A stretch of DNA of 59,285 nt from an uncultured Olsenella sp. (GTDB taxonomy: Bacteria > Actinomycetota > Coriobacteriia > Coriobacteriales > Atopobiaceae): NCBI GenBank assembly GCA_949290055.1, contig CASEQJ010000009.1:1-59285 (forward strand), written 5' to 3'. The position numbers and the translations under genes were made by a program. Positions 52,025 to 58,466 of this stretch are shown piece after piece. How positions within the stretch are numbered: position 1 is the first letter of the stretch; each line of letters opens with the position of its first letter. The notes beneath the pieces were generated by a model. It made no database searches, was not told where the DNA came from, and was given only the letters and a program-made list of their open reading frames with translations.

Positions 52025-52137
52025 AAGAGAAAAGCCGGTTTCCCGGCCTCAGACACGTGGAATACGCCTCTCTCACGGCGTATCCCTGCTATGTCCGAGG
52101 ATCTCCGATCCTCCACGCTCCGGCCACCCGTCCGGGT
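52025..52137 (-). ncRNA. Four-hairpin structured RNA with terminator upstream of the AIPR-like gene
   Basis: Reading on the minus strand: ACCCG/CGGGT (52126-52137), GAGGATC/GATCCTC (52097-52113, perfect), GGATACGCC/GGCGTATTCC (52059-52085), then GCCGG-GAAA-CCGGC (52034-52047) followed by TTTTCTCTT (52025-52033), a good rho-independent terminator. It may be an attenuated leader or a separate sRNA; 67 bases separate it from the gene. The rest of the gene-free span 51959-52434 contains one dispersed word (52310-52319) and the relB promoter region. Confidence 0.5.
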
Positions 52138-52365
52138 AGGCGAGGCAAGGATCTCTCGAAGCCGGGAAAAGATCAAGATCTGTCATGAGATTTGCCGTGC
52201 CCGATCCATGAGCGGAGTCGATTTGTCTGCGAGCGTGTTGAAAAGTGGACGAGGCAAGCTGTGCAACAGCCCATTGCGCGCCTTTGCCACAAGTTGCGGC
52301 AGACGCGTTGTTCTTCTCGTCGAATGCTGGAAGGACTGTTGAAATCGTTTGCTTAGCTTCTGCAT

Positions 52366-52428
52366 AGATACAATCGCAATTGGATAGAATGCATTTAAAA
52401 GCAAATGAATGCAATTGGATTCTGAGGA
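52366..52428 (+). promoter_or_regulatory. Operator/promoter region of the RelB/Txe pair
   Basis: Direct copies of GCAATTGGAT (about 52376-52385 and 52412-52421) flank a -10-like TAGAAT and the inverted words GAATGCATT/AAATGAATGC. This pattern fits autoregulation by the RelB/DinJ antitoxin. Shine-Dalgarno GAGGAG is at 52424-52429. Confidence 0.45.
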
Positions 52429-52434
52429 GTAGCA

Positions 52435-52695
52435 ATGGCAGTCACATCAGTCCCGATTGGAAGTCGCGTTGACGTCAATCTCAAGCGCGCGTTCGACGAG
52501 ACCGCGGAGGAGCTTGGATTGACCCCGACGTCTGCTCTCACCGTCCTCATGAAGCGCTTCGTGGACGAGGGTGGGTTCCCCTTTGCCGTTCGCAAGCGCG
52601 TGCCGACGGAGGCAGAGTTCGCGCGTGAGATGGACGCGCGCTACCGCTCCATGCTCGAGGGCAACGAGGCGGCTCACGATCTGGTGGAGGCGTAG
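52435..52695 (+). CDS. RelB/DinJ-family antitoxin
   Basis: 86 residues. SRVDVNLKRAFDETAEELGLTPTSALTVLMKRFVDEGGFPFAV, read in pieces, is the ribbon-helix-helix domain of RelB/DinJ (about 8-50); the tail TEAEFAREMDARY should bind the toxin. The toxin ATG follows the stop without a gap. The promoter region contains likely self-binding repeats. Confidence 0.9.
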   Translation: MAVTSVPIGSRVDVNLKRAFDETAEELGLTPTSALTVLMKRFVDEGGFPFAVRKRVPTEAEFAREMDARYRSMLEGNEAAHDLVEA

Positions 52696-52965
52696 ATGCC
52701 CTATCTGTGGGACGATCGGGCCTGGTCTGACTACCAGTACTGGGTGACACAGGACAAGAAGACCCTTCGGAAGATCAATGCCCTGCTGAAGGACGTCGCA
52801 AGGACGTCGGGGACCGAGCAAGGCATTGGCAAGGGCGAGATCCTGAGGCATTCGGGCGAGGGTCTGATGAGCGCGCGAATTGACGCGAAGAATCGCCTGG
52901 TCTACAAGGTGGACGGTGACGTTGTGCGCGTGGTGTCCTGTCGCGGACATTACGGGGAGAAGTAG
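52696..52965 (+). CDS. Txe/YoeB-family mRNA interferase toxin
   Basis: 89 residues. WDDRAWSDYQYWVTQDKKTLRKINALLKD at the start and a C-terminal RIDAKNRLVYKVDGD, VVSCRGHYGEK carry the Glu, Arg, His and Tyr expected for YoeB-type ribosome-dependent RNases. A RelB/DinJ antitoxin with a YoeB toxin is a mixed but known pairing. Confidence 0.9.
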   Translation: MPYLWDDRAWSDYQYWVTQDKKTLRKINALLKDVARTSGTEQGIGKGEILRHSGEGLMSARIDAKNRLVYKVDGDVVRVVSCRGHYGEK

Positions 52966-53025
52966 GGGCCGGCGTTCTTCTCGCCGCGCTTTGTATGCGT
53001 GGTGAGATGGAGAGGGGAGTCCATC

Positions 53026-53802
53026 ATGCCAACACTTCGCGACTGCGTCTACGGCCAGGCGGTGGCCGACGCGCTGGGAGTTCCGTACGAGTTCCGTCCG
53101 CGGGGCTCGTTCTGCTGCACGGACATGGTCGGCCACGGAAGCCACAACAAGCCGGCCGGCACGTGGAGCGACGACACCTCCATGACGCTCGCAATCTGCG
53201 ACAGCTATCGTGAGCTGGGGCGCATTGACGTCAACGACATCCGTGGGCGCTTCGTGCGGTGGTATCGCGAGGGCGCCTACACCGTCGACGGGCTCTTCGA
53301 CGTGGGCAACTCCACGCGCGAGGCGCTCGAGCGCGGGCACGGCCTTGCGGGGGAGTGGGACAACGGCAACGGCTCGCTCATGCGCACGGTTCCGCTCGCG
53401 TTCACCGACGCCACCGACGACGAGGTGCGCGCCGTCTCCGCGATCACGCACGCGCACCCGACCTCGACTGAGGCGTGCGTCGCCATGGTGCATATCGCGC
53501 GGGACCTCGCCTCCGGCGCGAGCCCGGCGGACGTGGCGGGCGACGTCGCTGCGCGCTCCGTGGACATGATCAGCTCCACCGGCTTTGTGCGCCACACCTT
53601 CGACGCCGCGCTCTGGTGCCTGGCCAACACGTCGAGCTACGCCGAGTGCGCGCTCGCCGCGGTGAACCTCGGGGACGATACGGACACCACGGCCGCCGTC
53701 GCCGGCGCGCTCGCCGGGATCGTCTACGGCATCGAGGGGATTCCGGCTGCGTGGCTCGACAAGCTGCGGGGCAAGGATCTCATCGAGGGCTGTCTGTTCT
53801 GA
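53026..53802 (+). CDS. ADP-ribosylglycohydrolase family protein
   Basis: 258 residues from ATG 53026 (GAGGGGAGT at 53010-53019); an ORF start at 52999 lacks a site. Dinuclear-metal motifs: GTWSDDTSMTLA (about 45-56) and the C-terminal LGDDTDTTAAVAGALAG (about 217-233), plus GNGSLMR. It removes ADP-ribose from proteins or nucleic acids. High GC matches the core genome. It sits between two toxin-antitoxin pairs, but no DarT-like partner is visible. Confidence 0.9.
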   Translation: MPTLRDCVYGQAVADALGVPYEFRPRGSFCCTDMVGHGSHNKPAGTWSDDTSMTLAICDSYRELGRIDVNDIRGRFVRWYREGAYTVDGLFDVGNSTREALERGHGLAGEWDNGNGSLMRTVPLAFTDATDDEVRAVSAITHAHPTSTEACVAMVHIARDLASGASPADVAGDVAARSVDMISSTGFVRHTFDAALWCLANTSSYAECALAAVNLGDDTDTTAAVAGALAGIVYGIEGIPAAWLDKLRGKDLIEGCLF

Positions 53803-53842
53803 GATTATTTTTTCGACGTGCTCGTGTTTGCTCCGGTGTTTT

Positions 53843-53887
53843 CCTCAGAAAAGTTGAGTCAACAGTATTGAGTCAACTTTTCTGAGG
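53843..53887. promoter_or_regulatory. 15-base perfect inverted repeat before the second RelB/PIN pair
   Basis: CCTCAGAAAAGTTGA (53843-53857) and its complement (53873-53887) flank 15 bases; TTGAGTCAA occurs twice inside. It precedes an extended -10 TGC-TATACT (53915-53920). It could end the upstream gene or serve as the operator. Confidence 0.55.
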
Positions 53888-53944
53888 AATGATTACCATG
53901 TGCTTGTCTTTTGCTATACTGCTATACAAAGCGAGGTGATTAAA

Positions 53945-54322
53945 ATGCCGGGGACAACCACAGCGCCGTTGGCACGCCAGACGCAGATGAACACGCGCAT
54001 AGACGCCGCGCTCAAGGAGGCTGGGGACGCCGTGCTTGCTCGGTTTGGCTATTCGCCGTCCGCAGCGGTGCGCGGGCTCTGGCAGTTTGTGGTGGACCAC
54101 CAGGATGACGCGGCGGCCGTGCGCGAGGTCATTGAACCCGGTGTGGCGACCGCGCTCTCCGACGAGGCAGCCCGGAAGGCCTCCGCGATTGCCGACCTGC
54201 GTTCCCTGTACGCACAGACGGCCCAGGAGCTCGGCATTCCCGGAAACAGCGTCATTGGCCTCCCTTCCTGGGATGACCTCCGGGAGGACTGGTATGACGA
54301 GCGCTTGAAGAAGGAGGCGTAG
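53945..54322 (+). CDS. RelB-like ribbon-helix-helix antitoxin
   Basis: 125 residues from ATG 53945 (GCGAGGTGA upstream). TQMNTRIDAALKEAGDAVLARFGYSPSAAVRGLWQFV is, in pieces, a RelB/DinJ-type RHH domain; the longer C-terminal half would neutralise the toxin. The PIN toxin gene begins immediately after its stop. A RelB-type antitoxin paired with a PIN toxin, not RelE, is unusual. Confidence 0.78.
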   Translation: MPGTTTAPLARQTQMNTRIDAALKEAGDAVLARFGYSPSAAVRGLWQFVVDHQDDAAAVREVIEPGVATALSDEAARKASAIADLRSLYAQTAQELGIPGNSVIGLPSWDDLREDWYDERLKKEA

Positions 54323-54808
54323 ATGCCACAGCCTTCGCGCGTTCTTCTCGATACCAACGTCTGGCTTGACGCGTTCGACGGAGCGCGTCCGCGCTCTCGC
54401 GCGGCGAACGAGCTCATTGATCTCTGCGTGAGCAAGGGGATTGATCTGCTCTACGCAGTCGGTACGGCGAAGGACGTCTACTACCTTGTGGGGGCCTCGC
54501 TCAAGGGCCAGGCGCGAACAGCGGTCCCGACGCTCTCCGAAGGCCAGGCTGGCGCGATATCGGCCTACGCTGCTGCCTGCGTCGCGAACATGGACGAGAT
54601 CGCAACTGCGGTGGGTGCCGACTCCTCTGACGTCTGGCTCGCGCGAAAGTACCGGCGCATCCACGCGGACTTCGAGGACTGTATGGTGCTGGCGGCAGCC
54701 CAGCGCGCGAAGGCAGACTATCTCGTGACCAGCGACGAGGCTCTCCTGCGCCACGCTCCTGTGGCTGCACTCTCGGTGGATGACTTTCTTGCGTTGGTGA
54801 GAGAATAG
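54323..54808 (+). CDS. PIN-domain toxin
   Basis: 161 residues. Catalytic acids: Asp10 in VLLDTNVWLDAF, Asp/Glu in HADFEDCMVLAAA and Asp in LVTSDEALL. A metal-dependent RNase of the VapC type. VLLD is encoded by GTTCTTCTCG, a copy of the dispersed word that uses otherwise rare codons. Gene abuts the antitoxin. Confidence 0.87.
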   Translation: MPQPSRVLLDTNVWLDAFDGARPRSRAANELIDLCVSKGIDLLYAVGTAKDVYYLVGASLKGQARTAVPTLSEGQAGAISAYAAACVANMDEIATAVGADSSDVWLARKYRRIHADFEDCMVLAAAQRAKADYLVTSDEALLRHAPVAALSVDDFLALVRE

Positions 54809-54850
54809 AGACAACCGAGGTTCGGTCCACCTCTTGAAAGGCGGCTGACA

Positions 54851-55591
54851 ATGGGAGAGGCTCAGACGCGCACGAACCAGCGCTCGCGACAGATCGTCGA
54901 GCCGACCGACGACGAGAAGGCCGCGGCAAAGGCCGCCCAGACGTTCGGGCGCTCCTACGCGCATGACAGCACGGCGCTTGGGGTGGCTTCCTTTGCCTTG
55001 GTTTTCCTCATCGTCTTCGCCATTGACATGGTGACGCTCGTCAGCGGCCTCGCGCATGGCGAGTACGGGGAACAGGACATTATGTGGCTCACCGTGATCG
55101 GCGCCTCCGTGTTCGCCGTGTTTGCCGTGCTTGCGGTCGTGTCGGTCCTTGTTGCGCGTCACCATTACCTGCGCCCAGAAAAGAGCGACGTGTTTGCGGC
55201 CGACGGGCGTCTGTTCCACACCTGGTTCATACGCGACAAGGAGAGGCGCGGGGACGACCGCGGGTACGTCCGCATCAACGTCGTTAGCGTCGCGGAGTGC
55301 ACCGGGTTCCACAACAGGAAGGACAGAAAGGTCTGGATTCTTTCGAACCCCGACGCGCGAATCTATGACGTGTGGCGACGCGGCAAGCGGTGGGAGGACG
55401 AGCGCGAGCTGTGCCTCGCCCTCCTGGAGAAGGGCATTCCGAGCGGCGCGGACACGGACCCGTTCTTTGGCGTGGACGAGCAGTACCGGGGGTTCCTCGA
55501 GCGAATTGGCGTGCGAATAGAGGAGACGACCGAGCCCGTCGACTTCCTGGCCGGGACGTGGTCGCTGGTGGACGACTTTCATGACTGGTAG
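54851..55591 (+). CDS. Hypothetical two-span membrane protein
   Basis: 246 residues. A charged N-terminal region (1-45), two membrane segments (LGVASFALVFLIVFAIDMVTLV; WLTVIGASVFAVFAVLAVVSVLVA), then a cytosolic domain of about 150 residues with Trp/Tyr-rich patterns (HTWFIRDKERRGDDRGYVRINVVSVAECTGF, in pieces) and LCLALLEKGI. Family unknown. The two-span plus soluble domain layout is common in sensor or effector proteins. Ends at a good terminator. Confidence 0.65.
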   Translation: MGEAQTRTNQRSRQIVEPTDDEKAAAKAAQTFGRSYAHDSTALGVASFALVFLIVFAIDMVTLVSGLAHGEYGEQDIMWLTVIGASVFAVFAVLAVVSVLVARHHYLRPEKSDVFAADGRLFHTWFIRDKERRGDDRGYVRINVVSVAECTGFHNRKDRKVWILSNPDARIYDVWRRGKRWEDERELCLALLEKGIPSGADTDPFFGVDEQYRGFLERIGVRIEETTEPVDFLAGTWSLVDDFHDW

Positions 55592-55613
55592 CTGTGCGGC
55601 GGCGTTGGACTTC

Positions 55614-55646
55614 ACGGGCCCGGGAGTTGCTCTCGGGCCCGTTTTG
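55614..55646 (+). terminator. Rho-independent terminator
   Basis: Stem ACGGGCCCGGGAG/CTCTCGGGCCCGT (55614-55626 with 55630-55642), three-base loop, then TTTG. Confidence 0.85.
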
Positions 55647-55689
55647 TATTGAGGCTAGGTGCTTCTCGGCCGCGCCCAGTGAGCCGCTT

Positions 55690-55945
55690 TTCTCGAATAA
55701 AAAAACGAGAAATAATAAAATAACGAAAACGGATAAAATAACGATTTCTCTTATGGGGGAGCTTCTGGCTGGGAATCGCAAGGCGTTGCTTGCGGCGAGG
55801 GGCAGAGGCGTGACAGCCGATTTCTCGGTATCGCACGCTATTTTTCGGTATAGAAGACGGTGTTTTCGGCCAAATTACGGTATCGAAAGTAAAAGAACGG
55901 TATAGAAATACGGTTTTACGGTATTTCTCGGCATCGGAAATAATA
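55690..55945. repeat. AT-rich array of phased CGGTAT boxes and short hairpins
   Basis: CGGTAT starts at 55826, 55846, 55878, 55898 and 55919: spacings 20, 32, 20, 21, close to whole helical turns. To the left are TTCTCG/CGAGAA (about 55690-55711) and the direct repeat ATAAAATAACGA (twice, 55714-55745). To the right TATTTC/GAAATA (55922-55942). No gene is seen in 55592-55973. Confidence 0.6.
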
Positions 55946-55973
55946 GCCAGTCGGTTTGCTGCTGCTCCAAAAT

Positions 55974-56150
55974 CTAGAACAAGCCGTGGCCCAGAGCTGC
56001 CGCGACGGCGTTCAGGGCGAGGAGGAAGACGAGGAGGGCGAGGACGACGACGGTGGCGCGCCCGAGGATGCGGCGCAGCGCCCGTCTCTCCCCTTTGGTG
56101 AAGGGCTCGGAGTAGATGGCCTCGACCAGTTCCGGCACGTTGTCTTCCAT
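55974..56150 (-). CDS. 58-residue single-span membrane protein
   Basis: MEDNVPELVEAIYSEPFTKGERRALRRI followed, in pieces, by one membrane helix VVVLALLVFLLALNAVAAAL and a short tail. ATG 56150 has TTGGAGGACC upstream, making the small start far better than the longer frame. Function unknown. Confidence 0.6.
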   Translation of the reverse strand: MEDNVPELVEAIYSEPFTKGERRALRRILGRATVVVLALLVFLLALNAVAAALGHGLF

Positions 56151-56319
56151 GGGGTCCTCCAATGGTCTTTTCCACGTGTATACCCAGGCGACTGAAACCC
56201 ATGCGAGTGGAAAAGAGACGGATGTGACGGACGCATACAGGGGCCTTAAGATACAGCATGGGGACGCCGCCGACCTCCCCGGGACTCGACCGCGCCACGT
56301 CGTATAGAAGAGACGAGCC

Positions 56320-56415
56320 ATGAGCGACAAGCAAGACGAGACCACCTACCTGCACGCGCTCGTCGAACGCGGCCGCGCACAGGCGAAGGAAGCGCGTAGC
56401 CGCCGCGAACGCTGA
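56320..56415 (+). CDS. Possible 31-residue basic peptide
   Basis: MSDKQDETTYLHALVERG then RAQAKEARSRRER. A weak purine-rich GAAGAGACGAG precedes it. Composition (charged, helical) is plausible for a small protein but there is no supporting family; it could be chance. Confidence 0.3.
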   Translation: MSDKQDETTYLHALVERGRAQAKEARSRRER

Positions 56416-56503
56416 CGTCGCCCTCCAAGTCCCGCCAACCCTCACGGCAGAACAACGCAACAAATCCCGTCCGTACCCCCTGCTAGACTAGCCCCGACTC
56501 CGC

Positions 56504-56534
56504 GTCCTTCTCGCCCACAGGGAGGTTCTTCTCG
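56504..56534. repeat. Direct pair of the dispersed word at a translation start
   Basis: GTCCTTCTCG (56504-56513) and GTTCTTCTCG (56525-56534). The second lies between the Shine-Dalgarno GGGAGG and the ATG (56537) of the HAD gene. Confidence 0.7.
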
Positions 56535-56536
56535 CC

Positions 56537-57343
56537 ATGACGTCGGACATAAAGCTCGTGGCCGTCGACATTGACGGCACGTTCATGCGCTCCAACTATA
56601 CCTACGACGTCCCGCGTTTCGAGCGCCTTCTGGCGCGCATGCAGGCCGCGGGCTGCAACTTTGTGGTGGCGAGCGGCAACCAGTACTGGCAGCTGCGCGA
56701 CCACTTTCCCGGGCACGTGGACGAGTTGTGCTTCGTCGCCGAGAACGGCGCCTACGTCACGGACCGCGGCGAGCTCGTCTACGTGCGTTCCATGCCGGAG
56801 GAGACGGTCTCCGCGGTCGTCGACCTGTGCCGCGACTACGCCGACGAGGTCTGGAACGTGCTCTGCGGCATGGAGGGCGCCTACTGCGAGCGCGGGGCGG
56901 TCTCGGACGAGCTCTTCGAGGACATGAGGCGCTACTGCCACCGTCTGGGCTGGGTGGACGACTTCAAGGCCACGGGAGACAAGATCCTCAAGTTTGCGGC
57001 CAACGTCCCCGACGAGCGGACGGACTTCTTCTACGACCTGTTCCGCCGCGAGCTCGACGGCCTGGTGGAGCCCACGACGAGCGGGCACGGCGCCATAGAC
57101 CTGATCACGCCCGGCTGCCACAAGGCCTCGGGCCTGGCGCGCCTGGCCGAGCGCTGGGGAATCTCCCCGGAGCAGTGCGTCGCCTTCGGCGACGGCGGCA
57201 ACGACGTGGAAATGCTGCGCTTCTGCGGAATCGGCTACGCCATGGACAACGCCCCCGACGACGTGAAGGCCGCGGCCGACCGCGTGTGCCCCTCCAACGA
57301 CGAGGACGGCGTGCTCGTGGCGCTGGACGAGCTGTTCGCGTGA
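56537..57343 (+). CDS. HAD-superfamily (Cof-type, class IIB) sugar-phosphatase
   Basis: 268 residues. Motif I VDIDGTF with Asp11 and Asp13, motif II VASGNQ, motif III Lys in GCHKASGL, motif IV FGDGGNDVEML. This is the Cof/YidA class that dephosphorylates sugar phosphates and small metabolites. GC-rich core-like gene, convergent with bioY four bases after its stop. Confidence 0.9.
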   Translation: MTSDIKLVAVDIDGTFMRSNYTYDVPRFERLLARMQAAGCNFVVASGNQYWQLRDHFPGHVDELCFVAENGAYVTDRGELVYVRSMPEETVSAVVDLCRDYADEVWNVLCGMEGAYCERGAVSDELFEDMRRYCHRLGWVDDFKATGDKILKFAANVPDERTDFFYDLFRRELDGLVEPTTSGHGAIDLITPGCHKASGLARLAERWGISPEQCVAFGDGGNDVEMLRFCGIGYAMDNAPDDVKAAADRVCPSNDEDGVLVALDELFA

Positions 57344-57347
57344 GGCT

Positions 57348-57881
57348 CTACCGCTCCGCTGCCGCTCCCAGCGCGCGGTTGACCCGCTCCGCCACTCCCA
57401 CGCTTGCCGCGACCTTCACCACGTCCGGCACCACGAACGGCACGACCGCCACGGCCAGCGCTGCCGGCGCGTCGAGCGCGTAGACGTTCATGAGCTGGAG
57501 CGTCCCCAGCGCGTAGCTCACCGCTAGCAGCGCGACGCCGGCCGCTGCGCCGCGCGCCCCTCTCGGAAGCATGTTTGCGCGCATGACGGCGCCCGCCACG
57601 GGCATGCCAGCGGCAAAGCCCAGAAGGTAGCCGCCCGTCGGGCCCAACAGCACGCCGAGCCCTCCCTGGAAGCCAGAGAACACCGGCGCGCCCACCGCGC
57701 CCAGCAGCAGGTAGACCACCACGGTGAAGAGGGCGTCGCGCGTGCGCATGACCTGCGGCAGGAGTGCCAGCACAAAGGTCTGCATCGTGAACGGCACCAT
57801 GCCCAGCGGCACGGTGACCCACGCGCTCACGGCGAGCAGCGCAATGCAGACGCCGCAACGGGCGACCTGGCGGTTGGACAT
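57348..57881 (-). CDS. bioY: BioY biotin transporter substrate-binding subunit
   Basis: 177 residues from ATG 57881 (GAGGGAG upstream). Six membrane segments with family stretches VTVPLGMVPFTMQTFVLALLP, YLLLGAVGAPVFSG and GPTGGYLLGF. S-component of an ECF transporter; the shared energising EcfAAT genes are not in the window. Monocistronic. Confidence 0.92.
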   Translation of the reverse strand: MSNRQVARCGVCIALLAVSAWVTVPLGMVPFTMQTFVLALLPQVMRTRDALFTVVVYLLLGAVGAPVFSGFQGGLGVLLGPTGGYLLGFAAGMPVAGAVMRANMLPRGARGAAAGVALLAVSYALGTLQLMNVYALDAPAALAVAVVPFVVPDVVKVAASVGVAERVNRALGAAAER

Positions 57882-58403
57882 GGGAGCTCCCTCGCGACTG
57901 GACGCTGTTCTCGGCAGCATTTTCGCCGAGACGGAGTAACTGCGGATAATAGTCTAGAAAATGGCGCCATTTTCCGTAAAACCTCCGTTTCGGTGAAGGG
58001 CAGAACGAGGGGTTGTCGAGTTTGCAGCGCTCGGCGAGTGGCTTCGTCGGGCAATTTGAGGTGGCGTTGCCAAATAAGTCGCGTCGTGAATGGTTTTCCG
58101 GCGTTCTGACGAGATGGTGCCTGGGAACAGGCTTCAAATGTCCAGTTGATTTTAATTGAGAAATACATATTCATGTCTGAGTCAGAGAAAATCATTCACA
58201 ACACGGTTATTTTGGCAGCTGGTTTCGTTTTGACGCACCGGGCGGCGGCGTTTGGGAGAGGCGCCGCGAGAAGAACGAACGCCGCGTGTGGGGGTCGTGG
58301 AGTGGTTCTTCTTGGCTGACCGTTCGCAGGCGCAAAGATACCGCCCGCGGCATTCCGAAAATTCCTCTTGAAACACGCTTGAAAAGTGGGAATATATGGG
58401 CTA
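57882..58403. other. Long gene-free stretch between bioY and ygeX
   Basis: No supported gene. Contains small inverted repeats (AAAATGGCGCCATTTT, 57958-57973, a perfect 16-base palindrome, and CGCCG-type stems near 58240-58290), AT-rich sequence around 58140-58200, and one dispersed word at 58267-58276. Confidence 0.5.
57958..57973. repeat. 16-base perfect palindrome AAAATGGCGCCATTTT
   Basis: Self-complementary around GGCGCC, 77 bases upstream of bioY (divergent side). Operator-like; a biotin repressor site is possible but the sequence does not look like a BirA box. Confidence 0.55.
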
Positions 58404-58439
58404 ACAAACATTTTGTTTGGATACCAGACAAAAAGTTGG
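58404..58439. promoter_or_regulatory. Paired operator boxes before ygeX
   Basis: ACAAACATTTTGTTTGG (58404-58420) differs at two bases from CCAAACTTTTTGTTTGG (22108-22124). CCAGACAAAAAGTTGG (58424-58439) is the same box in the other orientation with one base fewer. They lie 28 to 63 bases before the ygeX start, where a repressor or activator would act. Confidence 0.5.
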
Positions 58440-58466
58440 TAAGTCCGAAGGAGCAAGGAGGAAGCG

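Noticed and set aside
55826..55924. Plasmid origin of replication (iterons)
   Set aside because: The CGGTAT boxes are phased, but no replication initiator gene is nearby, so only the array itself is reported.
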